Source: CAZNQW01 sp964575225
GTDB taxonomy: Bacteria > Chloroflexota > Anaerolineae > JAAYZQ01
Assembly: GCA_964575225.1 (NCBI GenBank)
Contig: CAZNQW010000124.1
Coordinates: forward strand, 1-11,053
DNA: 11,053 nucleotides
Direction of reading: 5' to 3'
The translations under genes were made by a program, and so were the position numbers. Of the stretch, positions 1 through 6,861 are shown piece by piece. The notes beneath the pieces are model-generated. The model did not search any database, had not been told where the DNA came from, and was given only the letters and a program-made list of their open reading frames with translations. Positions within the stretch are counted from its first letter, which is position 1. Each line of letters starts with the position of its first letter.

Positions 1-445
1 TGCCCACGGATATCGGACGGTTGCGCTCGATGGCGCCTCTGTGCCCGAGGGATTTCTGCCCATCGAAGGTCCGCGCCTGTTTGAAACGGGTCTTGAGATG
101 CAAGGCTACGCATGGGCAGAGGCGCCTGTGCCGGGGGAGACGACCACACTATGGCTGATGTGGCAGGTGCTGTGGGCGAGCCCGGACGACACACATCTTT
201 TTGTCCAACTCGCAGGGCCAGAGGGCGAGGTGATTGCCCAGTCGGATTCGCCTGGGTATCCTTTGCAATACCGCCGAAAGGGGGATCGGGCGCTGACCGT
301 ATTTGACATAATATTACCTTCTGACTCACCCCTGCCACCCTACGAGCTACGACTCGGCGTCTATCGTTTTCCCCAGATCGAGAATGTACCCGTGGTTGAC
401 AGCTCTGGACAGTGGGCTGCCGACTGCGTGCTGATCAACCCCTGA
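1..445 (+). CDS. C-terminal fragment of a probable membrane glycosyltransferase
   Basis: This is a partial gene. The reading frame is open at the left edge (codons from base 2) and ends at TGA 443-445, so about 147 C-terminal residues are visible. The GTG at 41 has no convincing ribosome binding site and is probably an internal valine. The visible part looks like a soluble beta-sandwich: a '...LWLMWQVLWASPDDTHLFVQL' strand pair, a 'GPEGEVIAQSDSPGYP' turn and a closing 'PPYELRLGVYRFP' strand. From family knowledge, this pattern (tryptophan strand, D..P turn, then 'Y.L.VGLY') is the outside domain at the end of many Chloroflexi GT39/ArnT-like glycosyltransferases with multi-spanning cores. The catalytic part lies outside the window, so the enzyme identity is inferred. 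The next gene starts 21 bp downstream, which suggests an operon. It could also be a stand-alone beta-sandwich protein. Confidence 0.6.
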   Translation, partial: AHGYRTVALDGASVPEGFLPIEGPRLFETGLEMQGYAWAEAPVPGETTTLWLMWQVLWASPDDTHLFVQLAGPEGEVIAQSDSPGYPLQYRRKGDRALTVFDIILPSDSPLPPYELRLGVYRFPQIENVPVVDSSGQWAADCVLINP

Positions 446-466
446 GGTAGGGAAGTAGGATTTGGG

Positions 467-1870
467 ATGGTAGGGATGTCGCTTCCTGGGTGGGTGCTGG
501 CCGGACTGGTAGTTTTTGGCATCCTGATAACGCTGGCAGCCGATACCCTCGTGTTGGGGCGGCGCCGAGCTGCGAGGCCAGGGCCTTCGGGATTGTGGCT
601 GGCGACGTGGGCTGTGGCCAGTCTAATTTGGGCCACGATGGTCTTTGCCGCAGGGGTGCTGGCCGTTCGATATGCGGAACGGATCGAGCCTCCCTGGGCC
701 TGTCTCTTGGCCTATGCAGTGGGCGCCGTTGGGCTATCCGTCCTGCGTGCAAAATTGTTCCGGCGGATCGGAGAAGAGGAGGTGACTCGGTTCTGGTTCG
801 GCCTGGTGCATGCGTTGCTCTACCCCCTTGCTGCCCTCGCGCTCTTTCTATTGCTGGCTGGGTTGCTGCGACAGCACGCCGAGCCATGGCTTCTCTTGCC
901 GCTGCTGGCCGGAACGCTGCTGCCCGGTCTGGTGGGATGCCTGCCCTGGGCGAAGGCGCACAGTCTGGCAAGTCTGGGAATCGTGGGGCTTGGGACGGCA
1001 CTTCTCATCCCGATCTTGGGCTGGGACGGTTGGGCGATGATCGCAGTCGGATATCTGGCCCATTTGCTGGTGGACCTTCTGAGGCCGGCGGGGATCGTCG
1101 CCCTCTGGCCGATTCGCGATCAGGCGATCCGGCTTTGGGGCGGATTGGCACGGCACAGCCGGGCTGAGCGATGGATGGCGCTTGTGCTGGTAGGACTGGT
1201 GGCGCTGCTGCTTACAAAGGTGCCTATCGGGCCTGCGCCCCCTCCGACGTCGCCGGTGTTAAGTTTTGACCAGAGCGTCGCCCGTTACTACTCGCTGCGG
1301 GGCCGGACGTTGGTCTTTGCCCAGGTGTGGGGTAGTTGGCAGGCCTCGGGGCGACCGGCAAGTGGACGCTTTGAGGTGTTGAACGCGGAGGGTTCGTCGC
1401 TAATTCTGCTGGACCGATACGATGGGACGGTTTTTTCCGCGGGACGCGGCGCTGGAGACGATTTCTACATCGACAGCATCTCGCTGTCGACAGGGTCGGC
1501 GGTGCAGATCAAAGCGGTGGAGGTGCATCTGGAGGGGCAATACTTGGCCGAAGCGCTGCCGATGTTGTATGCGATGCAGAAAGGGCCGGGTTTGGAGCAT
1601 ATCTATGTGTCAGGGGAGCTTCTCATGGGGGTTGAGGCCGATTCGCCACTCATGCCGGGCTTGAGCCGGCAGAGGTTGCGCCAGGTGGAGGTGTTGGCCC
1701 CGGGACACTATCGTTTGAGCTATCTGACTGCGGTGGAATTGCGCGAGTTGGCCGAAATCCCCGTCCGTACCGCCGATCTGATGGTGGTTGCTACCTATCG
1801 AACGCCGGCCGACGGGCCCACTGCCACGCCGCTGCCGCCCATGCCGACGTTGGTCGAGTCTCAACCATGA
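467..1870 (+). CDS. Polytopic membrane protein with degenerate YdjM-like core and C-terminal exported domain
   Basis: The product has 467 residues. The ATG at 467 is preceded by AGGA at 457-460; a second ATG at 476 lacks good spacing. Residues 1-250 contain about seven or eight hydrophobic segments (roughly 6-26, 42-66, 77-93, 111-134, 139-158, 166-185, 187-204, 237-251). Within them 'GYLAHLLVDLLRPAG' (195-209) followed by 'LWPI' closely resembles the end of the YdjM/DUF457 family of membrane-bound putative metal-dependent hydrolases, with His199 and Asp203 kept. The earlier family motifs are eroded: LPD.D reads 'LPGLVG' (152-157) and HRG.THS reads 'KAHS' (163-166). Residues about 255-445 are soluble, beta-rich and presumably outside the cell, ending in a proline/threonine-rich tail. 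Metal hydrolysis is therefore doubtful, and a structural or binding role is possible. It shares an ATGA overlap with the following hydrolase gene, so translational coupling and a shared envelope role are likely. The exact function is unknown. Confidence 0.6.
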   Translation: MVGMSLPGWVLAGLVVFGILITLAADTLVLGRRRAARPGPSGLWLATWAVASLIWATMVFAAGVLAVRYAERIEPPWACLLAYAVGAVGLSVLRAKLFRRIGEEEVTRFWFGLVHALLYPLAALALFLLLAGLLRQHAEPWLLLPLLAGTLLPGLVGCLPWAKAHSLASLGIVGLGTALLIPILGWDGWAMIAVGYLAHLLVDLLRPAGIVALWPIRDQAIRLWGGLARHSRAERWMALVLVGLVALLLTKVPIGPAPPPTSPVLSFDQSVARYYSLRGRTLVFAQVWGSWQASGRPASGRFEVLNAEGSSLILLDRYDGTVFSAGRGAGDDFYIDSISLSTGSAVQIKAVEVHLEGQYLAEALPMLYAMQKGPGLEHIYVSGELLMGVEADSPLMPGLSRQRLRQVEVLAPGHYRLSYLTAVELRELAEIPVRTADLMVVATYRTPADGPTATPLPPMPTLVESQP

Positions 1871-2805
1871 GCAAACCTTTGCTACGCTATGGTTTGTTTA
1901 TCACAGGGGTGTTCGTGGCGCTCGTGGTGGCTGCAACGCCCATCGTGGCCAGCGACCTATTTCGCGAACCCTACTCACCCTGGTGGGAACCTGTCTATGA
2001 ACTCACCGATTGGCTGCGCATCGATCCCTTTCCCACGGGAGGAGGGGCACCACCCAAGTTTCCCTATTGGCGTGACCCGGCCGACGCAGGCCTTTTTTTC
2101 GAGAGTGTGACCCTAGAGACGGCTGATGGCGTGATGCTGGACGCCTGGTTTGTGCCTGCCAGGCCCGGCTTTCCCTACGAAGAACATGCGACAATATTAC
2201 TTGCACATGGACTGCAAGATCGAAAAAGCATGATGTTGCACCTGATCGTTGCGTTTCATAGAGCCGATTACCACGTAATGGCGATTGACTTTAGGGGACA
2301 TGGACGTAGCGAAAAGCAACCCGTGAGTGTGGGCCCACAAGAAGCCCTCGATATTCAGGCAGCCCTCAACTGGCTCGAAGAGCGAGGGGCTGGGGATAGG
2401 GTAGGGGGCCTGGGCATGAGCATGGGGGCAGCAGCGTTGGTGAATGCTGCCGTCAAAGACCCGCGGTTGGGCGCCCTTGTGCTGGACAGCCTCTTTGCCG
2501 AGTGGAACGACACGGACTTTGCCCGCGATTACCGCCTGAGTCCCGATTGGCTGGTGCCCGGAGTGCCCGATCCCGAAGCATTGATGCCCAAGGTTCATGT
2601 ACCGGTGCTGCTGATTCACGGCACAGCAGATGTCCTGACCAAGGTGGATCACGCCCACAGGCTATACCGGGCCGCCAACGAGCCAAAGGAGCTATGGATC
2701 AACGATTCGGGACATGCCTGGTCATCGTGGACGTATCCAGATCTTTACCAGCGAAAAGTGATCCAGTTCTTTGACCAAAATCTGGGCACGGCGCCCGCCA
2801 AGTAG
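1867..2805 (+). CDS. Membrane-anchored or exported alpha/beta hydrolase (serine hydrolase)
   Basis: The product has 312 residues. The ATG overlaps the preceding stop codon (ATGA, 1867-1870), indicating translational coupling. Residues 8-28 form a hydrophobic N-terminal segment, a signal anchor or signal peptide, so the enzyme probably acts at or outside the membrane. The fold motifs appear in order: oxyanion-loop 'AHGLQD' (113-118), 'DFRGHGRS' (141-148), nucleophile elbow G-M-S-M-G with Ser185, acid Asp255 in 'HGTADVL', and His283 in 'SGHAWS'. The catalytic triad is complete. The layout matches the prolyl-oligopeptidase-like/BAAT-type hydrolases (COG1073) that are often annotated only as alpha/beta fold hydrolases. 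The substrate cannot be read from sequence; an ester or peptide of envelope origin is a guess from its neighbours. The stop is TAG, used here as an ordinary terminator. Confidence 0.85.
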   Translation: MSKPLLRYGLFITGVFVALVVAATPIVASDLFREPYSPWWEPVYELTDWLRIDPFPTGGGAPPKFPYWRDPADAGLFFESVTLETADGVMLDAWFVPARPGFPYEEHATILLAHGLQDRKSMMLHLIVAFHRADYHVMAIDFRGHGRSEKQPVSVGPQEALDIQAALNWLEERGAGDRVGGLGMSMGAAALVNAAVKDPRLGALVLDSLFAEWNDTDFARDYRLSPDWLVPGVPDPEALMPKVHVPVLLIHGTADVLTKVDHAHRLYRAANEPKELWINDSGHAWSSWTYPDLYQRKVIQFFDQNLGTAPAK

Positions 2806-2833
2806 TTACCATAATCATCGCAGACTGACGATC

Positions 2834-2851
2834 GCCATCAGTGGTGATGGC
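2834..2851 (+). terminator. Hairpin 28 bp after the hydrolase gene, possible terminator
   Basis: Arms GCCATCA (2834-2840) and TGATGGC (2845-2851) pair perfectly over 7 bp around a GTGG loop. It sits just downstream of the stop of the hydrolase, the last gene of the cluster. No T-run follows, so intrinsic termination is unproven. It could instead protect the mRNA 3' end. Confidence 0.35.
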
Positions 2852-2891
2852 TCATCGGCCGGTCGTGGTCTATGCGAGCGTGGCACCGCCA

Positions 2892-2914
2892 GCCAGCGTA
2901 TCCCAGCCGCTGGC
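2892..2914. repeat. Small inverted repeat overlapping the left target duplication
   Basis: GCCAGCG (2892-2898) pairs perfectly with CGCTGGC (2908-2914) around a 9-nt loop. The right arm overlaps the left copy of the 11-bp direct repeat that starts at 2909, so the MITE-like element may have inserted next to a pre-existing hairpin. Confidence 0.4.
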
Positions 2915-2961
2915 ATCGTAGGGCTGTTGCAAAGTCGGCCAGTCAATCTAGTTTGGAGCTC

Positions 2962-2984
2962 GCCGCCCCCGTCTCGGGGGCGGC
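2962..2984. repeat. Perfect GC hairpin 1 inside the MITE-like element
   Basis: Arms GCCGCCCCCG (2962-2971) and CGGGGGCGGC (2975-2984) pair perfectly over 10 bp around a TCT loop. Every arm base is G or C, so it should fold strongly as RNA or single-stranded DNA on either strand. No T-run adjoins it. Confidence 0.75.
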
Positions 2985-3003
2985 CTGCACACCTGGCAGA
3001 CCA

Positions 3004-3027
3004 CCGCGCCCCGAGGACGGGGCGCGG
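3004..3027. repeat. Perfect GC hairpin 2 inside the MITE-like element
   Basis: Arms CCGCGCCCCG (3004-3013) and CGGGGCGCGG (3018-3027) pair perfectly over 10 bp around an AGGA loop. It lies 19 bp after hairpin 1 with a similar arm length but a different sequence. Together with the element's terminal repeats, a transcript would fold as a closing stem enclosing two arms. Confidence 0.75.
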
Positions 3028-3180
3028 AGCCCAACCAAATCACATCGGTCAAGAGACAATGCAACAGCCGTGCTGGCATCGTCTGCGTGTTTCGCCAACG
3101 TTTGCCTCTTGATGAACCGAGAGCAGTAGGGTGGTGCGGTCAGAACCCAAACAAGCGAGAGGTGAAAGGTTGATCCATTT

Positions 3181-3212
3181 ATGCTTAGCACAATTGACAT
3201 TGTGCTAAGCAT
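3181..3212. promoter_or_regulatory. Perfect 14-bp-arm palindrome upstream of the recombinase gene
   Basis: ATGCTTAGCACAAT (3181-3194) and ATTGTGCTAAGCAT (3199-3212) are exact reverse complements around the 4-nt spacer TGAC. A third, partial copy GCACAAT follows at 3220-3226. The half-site TTGTGCTA inside the palindrome recurs at 3377-3384, over the candidate -10 of the recombinase gene. It is AT-richer than its surroundings and has no T-run, so a terminator is unlikely. It may be an operator or a recombinase core site. Confidence 0.6.
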
Positions 3213-3293
3213 TATTACCGCACAATAGGGGAGAACTTGGGGCCAGTTTCAGGGCCCGATTGCCCTCGACTCTCCCTCAAACAACCCGATTCG

Positions 3294-3310
3294 CACCAAC
3301 TCGTTTGGTG
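3294..3310. repeat. Small inverted repeat upstream of the recombinase gene
   Basis: CACCAA (3294-3299) and TTGGTG (3305-3310) pair over 6 bp around CTCGT. The left arm lies in the 9-bp word TTCGCACCA (3290-3298), which recurs directly at 3331-3339 beside the next inverted repeat. Such spaced repeats can be protein-binding sites; no function can be assigned. Confidence 0.35.
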
Positions 3311-3335
3311 ACACCCGTCTTGATGCGGAGTTCGC

Positions 3336-3363
3336 ACCAGTCAGATTCTCGAGGGTGACTGGT
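3336..3363. repeat. Inverted repeat just upstream of the candidate recombinase promoter -10
   Basis: ACCAGTCA (3336-3343) and TGACTGGT (3356-3363) are exact 8-bp inverted arms with a 12-nt spacer. They end 19 bp before the candidate -10 box at 3383. The right arm covers where a -35 box would fall, so a bound protein could repress or activate this promoter. Confidence 0.45.
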
Positions 3364-3382
3364 CTCCTGGTCGAATTTGTGC

Positions 3383-3388
3383 TACAAT
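3383..3388 (+). promoter_or_regulatory. Candidate -10 box of the recombinase gene
   Basis: TACAAT matches the sigma-70 -10 consensus at five of six positions and lies 65 bp before the chosen ATG. No good -35 box is seen 17 bp upstream, which would suit an activator- or repressor-controlled promoter. It overlaps the TTGTGCTA half-site at 3377-3384. Confidence 0.35.
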
Positions 3389-3453
3389 ACGCATGGATGC
3401 GGTGCCAATGTGGCATGCGACGGGAGGACGGCAAAACTGGTTGGTTATGCATT

Positions 3454-4473
3454 ATGTCTACTAGAAGTCCCACAGGATCGGTGAAGGAGGCCATCGAAGC
3501 CTTTCAGTCCGATCTGGGCATTCGCCGCTCAGCACATACGGTGGAGGCTTACACTACGGCGCTTCGCCACTTTCAGGCGTACTGCGAAGATGAACACCAG
3601 CCGCCGGCGGAGATGCCTGTACAGGCGATCACGCCCGACATGGGCATTTCGTTTGTCCGCTGGCTACAAAAGAACAACCCGGTTAGCCCGGCGACCCTGG
3701 ACAATTATCTGACGGCCCTGAGCCGCTTTTACCGCTGGCTGATGCTGGAAGGTCGGGCGGGCTTTGGGGTGGCCGACTATGCTCGACTACAGGAGCGGCT
3801 GACCGATATTCGCGGAAGGCGCCCATCTCGCCCCCTGCCTCACGTGCCTACCGAAGAGGCCGTGCAGGCACTGCTGGACGCCGCTTACGCGGTTCCTCTG
3901 CCCGACGAACCGAACTCGCCACGGGGAAGGCGTGCTGTTTTGCAGCGGCTACGCAACATCGCTGTGATTGAGACTTTGCGCAGCACGGGCGCTCGAGTTG
4001 GGGAGATTGTCGGGCTGAGACGGGGCGACCTGGACTATGAACGCCAGGCCGCCGTGGTCATGGGTAAGGGCCGGAAGCAACGGCTGATCTACTTTGACGA
4101 CAAGGCCTGGGGCGCACTCACTCACTACCTTCGCAGTCGACAGGATGGAGCCACAGGCCGGCCGCTGGCCTCGCTGCCGCTTTTTGCCCGGCACGACCGA
4201 GGTGCCGGCTCCAAGGTTTTGCCCATCTCGACCAACACCGTGCGGAGCACGATCAATGACCTGTGCAAGCAGGCCGATGTTGACGAGACGATCACGCCCC
4301 ACCTGTTCCGGCATCGATTTGCCACAGGCGTTCTTTCAGCCACCCACAACCTGGCAGCCACTCAGGACCTTCTTGGCCATGCGTCGCCCACTACCACTCG
4401 CATTTATGCCAAATTGACCGATGAAGATACCCACGACGCCCATCGAGAAGCCCGAGAGCGCGGGAAGATTTAG
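3454..4473 (+). CDS. Tyrosine recombinase/integrase, XerC/XerD-like
   Basis: The enzyme cuts and rejoins DNA through a 3'-phosphotyrosine. From ATG 3454 it has 339 residues, a usual length. The frame stays open upstream to GTG 3355, but the extra 33 residues do not look like the family and the candidate promoter lies inside them. A GGGAGG at 3422 is too far from this ATG to settle the start. Residues about 9-100 form the SAM-like core-binding domain; about 125-330 are catalytic. All six active-site residues are present: Arg181 (ARVGE), Lys205 (GKGRKQR), His283 and Arg286 (HLFRH), His309 (LLGHAS) and nucleophile Tyr318 (TRIY). It is not a canonical XerC/XerD pair, and no phage or plasmid genes adjoin it. 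It may act on the inverted repeats upstream, but its substrate is unknown. The next gene starts 28 bp downstream. Confidence 0.9.
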   Translation: MSTRSPTGSVKEAIEAFQSDLGIRRSAHTVEAYTTALRHFQAYCEDEHQPPAEMPVQAITPDMGISFVRWLQKNNPVSPATLDNYLTALSRFYRWLMLEGRAGFGVADYARLQERLTDIRGRRPSRPLPHVPTEEAVQALLDAAYAVPLPDEPNSPRGRRAVLQRLRNIAVIETLRSTGARVGEIVGLRRGDLDYERQAAVVMGKGRKQRLIYFDDKAWGALTHYLRSRQDGATGRPLASLPLFARHDRGAGSKVLPISTNTVRSTINDLCKQADVDETITPHLFRHRFATGVLSATHNLAATQDLLGHASPTTTRIYAKLTDEDTHDAHREARERGKI

Positions 4474-4501
4474 GAGAAGGGTCAATTGAGGACTTGAGCC
4501 T

Positions 4502-6826
4502 ATGAAGACAAGGATTTTGCGCGCGTTTGAGATGCTGGTGCTGACTGCGTGGCTCGTTGCTTGCTCATTCCCAGGTGGGATGACGACAACGCCCTCTGCC
4601 CCAGTGCCATTATCTCAAACAGTGGTGACTGCTCCGCCCCCTACCCAGACGGCCGCTGGCTCAGGCTCTGAAACAGCCCCCCCAACCCAGTCACCCGACG
4701 TCGCCGATCCATTCGACCTTGTATCCCTGGCGTCCATGCTCGGTCAACTGGAGGCCTTGACTTCGATCCAACCTTACTCGGGTTGGAGGAATTCGGCGAG
4801 CCAGGGTGAACAGGAAGCCATAGATTATGTCGAGTCTCAGCTAAGCACCCTACCCTATCTCCCCTCTCTCGGCTTAGACCTGGAGCGCCAAGAATTCCAT
4901 GTGTTCTTGGCCACAGAGCTATGGGAAACCCGATTGAATCTCACCATCGGCGGCCAGGAGATCCATGTACCGGTTAATGGTCTGCGGGGCCCTCGTGACG
5001 AAATGGCCCAGGCATTGCGCTTTGATTCGGACGGACAGCTCAACGACTCGGACCGAGATCCGGTGGTGGTGCAGGGTGAGATCGTGGCGGTCAACTCAAT
5101 CGAAGGTATCCGCGCCCTCAGTCATCAGGATGTTAAAGACCGAATCGTTTTTCTGGACTATGCCGTCATCGACCAAATTGTGCAAGGTGGCGCCACTCGA
5201 GCCGTGGCCGTCGCGCAGGATCTGTTGGAGGAAAAGCCCGCAGGCCTGGTGCTGATCACCTCTTATTCCAACAACCTGGGCAAAAGCCACGGTTCCTTTG
5301 TGGGCGACAATAGTGCACTCAATTGGGTTCGAACACAGCCCGTGGTGCCGGTTCTCTACGCTCGCCTTGAGGATTTGGCAGAAACAGGCATCGAACAGTG
5401 GGATGATCTGACCCAGATTCAGGCGGCCCGTTTGACTTGGGATGCCGATGTTTTTTCTCCCGGCACTTCGGGCAATCTGGTCGCCCATATTCCGGGCGCC
5501 GATCCATCGCGCGCCTTGATCCTGGGCGCTCATATTGACAGCCCCAACTCACCCGGGGCCCTGGACGACGGCAGCGGATCCGTGATTCTGCTCGAGGTGG
5601 CCCGCGTGCTCGATGCCAGCCAGATCCAACCCCCGTTGGACCTATACCTGGTATGGTTCGGCTCCGAGGAACTGGGCCTGTATGGATCGGCCCATTTTGC
5701 CCAGACCCACCAGGAACTCCTGGATCGGGCTGTGGCCATGCTCCAGGTCGACATGTTGAGCTATCCCCTGGCAGACATCCAGGCCGATCTGTCACTGATC
5801 ACCTGGTCGTATGGCCGGCTGGGCGATGCGCGATTGTTATGGCCAGAGCATCTCGGCAGGATAGCGTCCGCGCACGGCATCAGCACCGCCAGCGAGGATG
5901 CGTATTATCTCTATTCCGACAATAGCAGCTTTGGCGGCTTTGACGTGCCCCATGCCGACCTGGTTTATGTCAACGAATCAGAGATGGAGGCCACTGGCAG
6001 CCTCCACTTTGCCTGCCATATCCACGATCCCTACGACACCGTGGATCTGGTTGAAGCCATGTCCGACGTCTGGCTGGATATGACTCGAGTGGTCCTGGCT
6101 GCGGCCCTCGATCCCACTTTGGGCGAGGCTGAACTCCGGGTGACTCCGAAGGCAAACCGCCGGGTGTTGATCGTTGGCAGCCACACCGAACCGGTCCATC
6201 TGACACCCAGCTCTTTGACCGAATTTGGTATGGCCCTGTCGATGGAAGGTCTGGACGTCGATCTCGTCCCTTATGGTCAGCCAGTGACCACCGAGGAGCT
6301 GAGCAACGCCGATCTGGTGGTGGCGCTTCCGATCATGGACTATCCCGGCCCGGAGGGCGACCCACACCTCTACGACGAAGCCTGGACAGAGGCCGAAATT
6401 ACTGCCCTGCAGGCGTATGTCCAAGAGGGTGGATTTCTGGTCCTGACTAACAGTGCCCACCGGCTCAAATACGGCAACACCATTTTGGACCCAAACGAGG
6501 ACTGGGAGGACGTGAACGCACTGGCAAGCCGATTTGGCGTGACCTATAGTGGACAGGTGATGGGAGGCGTCCAGATCGAACCGACAGGCGCTCATCCCTT
6601 GCTCGATGGGGTCCAGTTCCTCGAATCGGCCCAAGGAAATGCGCTACCGTTCACCTTGACAGACGGAGAAACGTTAGCTCAAAGGGGCGGGCAGCCGGCG
6701 GTCGCCCTGGTGCCGCATGGCAAGGGCCAGGTTCTCGTGCTGGCCGACGTGGGGATATTGGGGGCTGCTTGGGGCCCGCCGGCCAATCTCCGCTTTTGGC
6801 AAAACCTGGCCCGGTATGGGCAGTGA
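4502..6826 (+). CDS. Exported lipoprotein, M28 zinc aminopeptidase with PA-like insert and C-terminal GATase-like domain
   Basis: The product has 774 residues, much longer than a bare M28 domain. The ATG is preceded by GAGGA at 4488-4492. The signal peptide ends in a lipobox 'WLVAC' with Cys21, so the protein should be lipid-anchored outside the membrane. A low-complexity Pro/Thr/Ser linker follows (27-68). Residues about 185-295 resemble a protease-associated (PA) domain. The peptidase core (about 325-540) keeps all expected residues of the M28 (aminopeptidase S/Y) family: His344, Asp355, catalytic Glu389, Glu390, Asp417 and His508. Residues about 553-774 look like a glutamine-amidotransferase-like (DUF4350/GIFT-type) Rossmann domain: 'RRVLIVGS' start, 'LQAYVQEGGFLVL' and a 'GKGQVLVLAD' strand. 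Likely role: release of N-terminal amino acids from extracellular peptides, with the last domain perhaps binding a ligand. The 28-bp gap from the recombinase may allow read-through; I see no promoter there. Confidence 0.85.
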   Translation: MKTRILRAFEMLVLTAWLVACSFPGGMTTTPSAPVPLSQTVVTAPPPTQTAAGSGSETAPPTQSPDVADPFDLVSLASMLGQLEALTSIQPYSGWRNSASQGEQEAIDYVESQLSTLPYLPSLGLDLERQEFHVFLATELWETRLNLTIGGQEIHVPVNGLRGPRDEMAQALRFDSDGQLNDSDRDPVVVQGEIVAVNSIEGIRALSHQDVKDRIVFLDYAVIDQIVQGGATRAVAVAQDLLEEKPAGLVLITSYSNNLGKSHGSFVGDNSALNWVRTQPVVPVLYARLEDLAETGIEQWDDLTQIQAARLTWDADVFSPGTSGNLVAHIPGADPSRALILGAHIDSPNSPGALDDGSGSVILLEVARVLDASQIQPPLDLYLVWFGSEELGLYGSAHFAQTHQELLDRAVAMLQVDMLSYPLADIQADLSLITWSYGRLGDARLLWPEHLGRIASAHGISTASEDAYYLYSDNSSFGGFDVPHADLVYVNESEMEATGSLHFACHIHDPYDTVDLVEAMSDVWLDMTRVVLAAALDPTLGEAELRVTPKANRRVLIVGSHTEPVHLTPSSLTEFGMALSMEGLDVDLVPYGQPVTTEELSNADLVVALPIMDYPGPEGDPHLYDEAWTEAEITALQAYVQEGGFLVLTNSAHRLKYGNTILDPNEDWEDVNALASRFGVTYSGQVMGGVQIEPTGAHPLLDGVQFLESAQGNALPFTLTDGETLAQRGGQPAVALVPHGKGQVLVLADVGILGAAWGPPANLRFWQNLARYGQ

Positions 6827-6861
6827 CTCGACGATTTATCCTGACCCTTGGCATACGATGC

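Larger units (their letters stand above)
2909..3082. mobile_element. 152-bp MITE-like element with imperfect inverted repeats and 11-bp target duplication
   Basis: The element spans 2920-3071. Its left end AGGGCTGTTGCA (2920-2931) and the reverse complement of its right end, ACGGCTGTTGCA (3060-3071), match at 11 of 12 positions. Allowing two more mismatches, the similarity runs to 17 bp (14 of 17). The 11-bp repeat GCTGGCATCGT directly abuts both ends (2909-2919 and 3072-3082), as a target-site duplication would. The interior has no credible gene, so this would be a non-autonomous element mobilised by a transposase elsewhere. Duplications of 10-13 bp occur in some IS4-group elements, but assigning a parent family is a guess. 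No second copy of the ends is present in the window. Confidence 0.65.

Noticed and set aside
435..1001. 188-codon open frame on the minus strand
   Set aside because: The product is arginine- and proline-rich, typical of a reversed GC-rich gene, and opposes the membrane protein gene.
2771..3129. Two overlapping short plus-strand open frames after the hydrolase gene
   Set aside because: They run through the GC hairpins and the MITE-like element, have no ribosome binding site, and give low-complexity products.
3194..3226. TTGACA inside the palindrome as a promoter -35
   Set aside because: No -10-like hexamer lies at 16-18 bp; the nearest AT-rich words are at spacings of about 13 and 21 bp.
2806..3453. 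tRNA attachment site or CRISPR array in the gene-free region
   Set aside because: No tRNA-like fold or T-loop sequence is seen, and the repeats are two-copy or inverted, not regularly spaced as in an array.
5978..6634. 218-codon open frame on the minus strand
   Set aside because: It is antisense to the peptidase lipoprotein coding region, with no recognisable motif or ribosome binding site.
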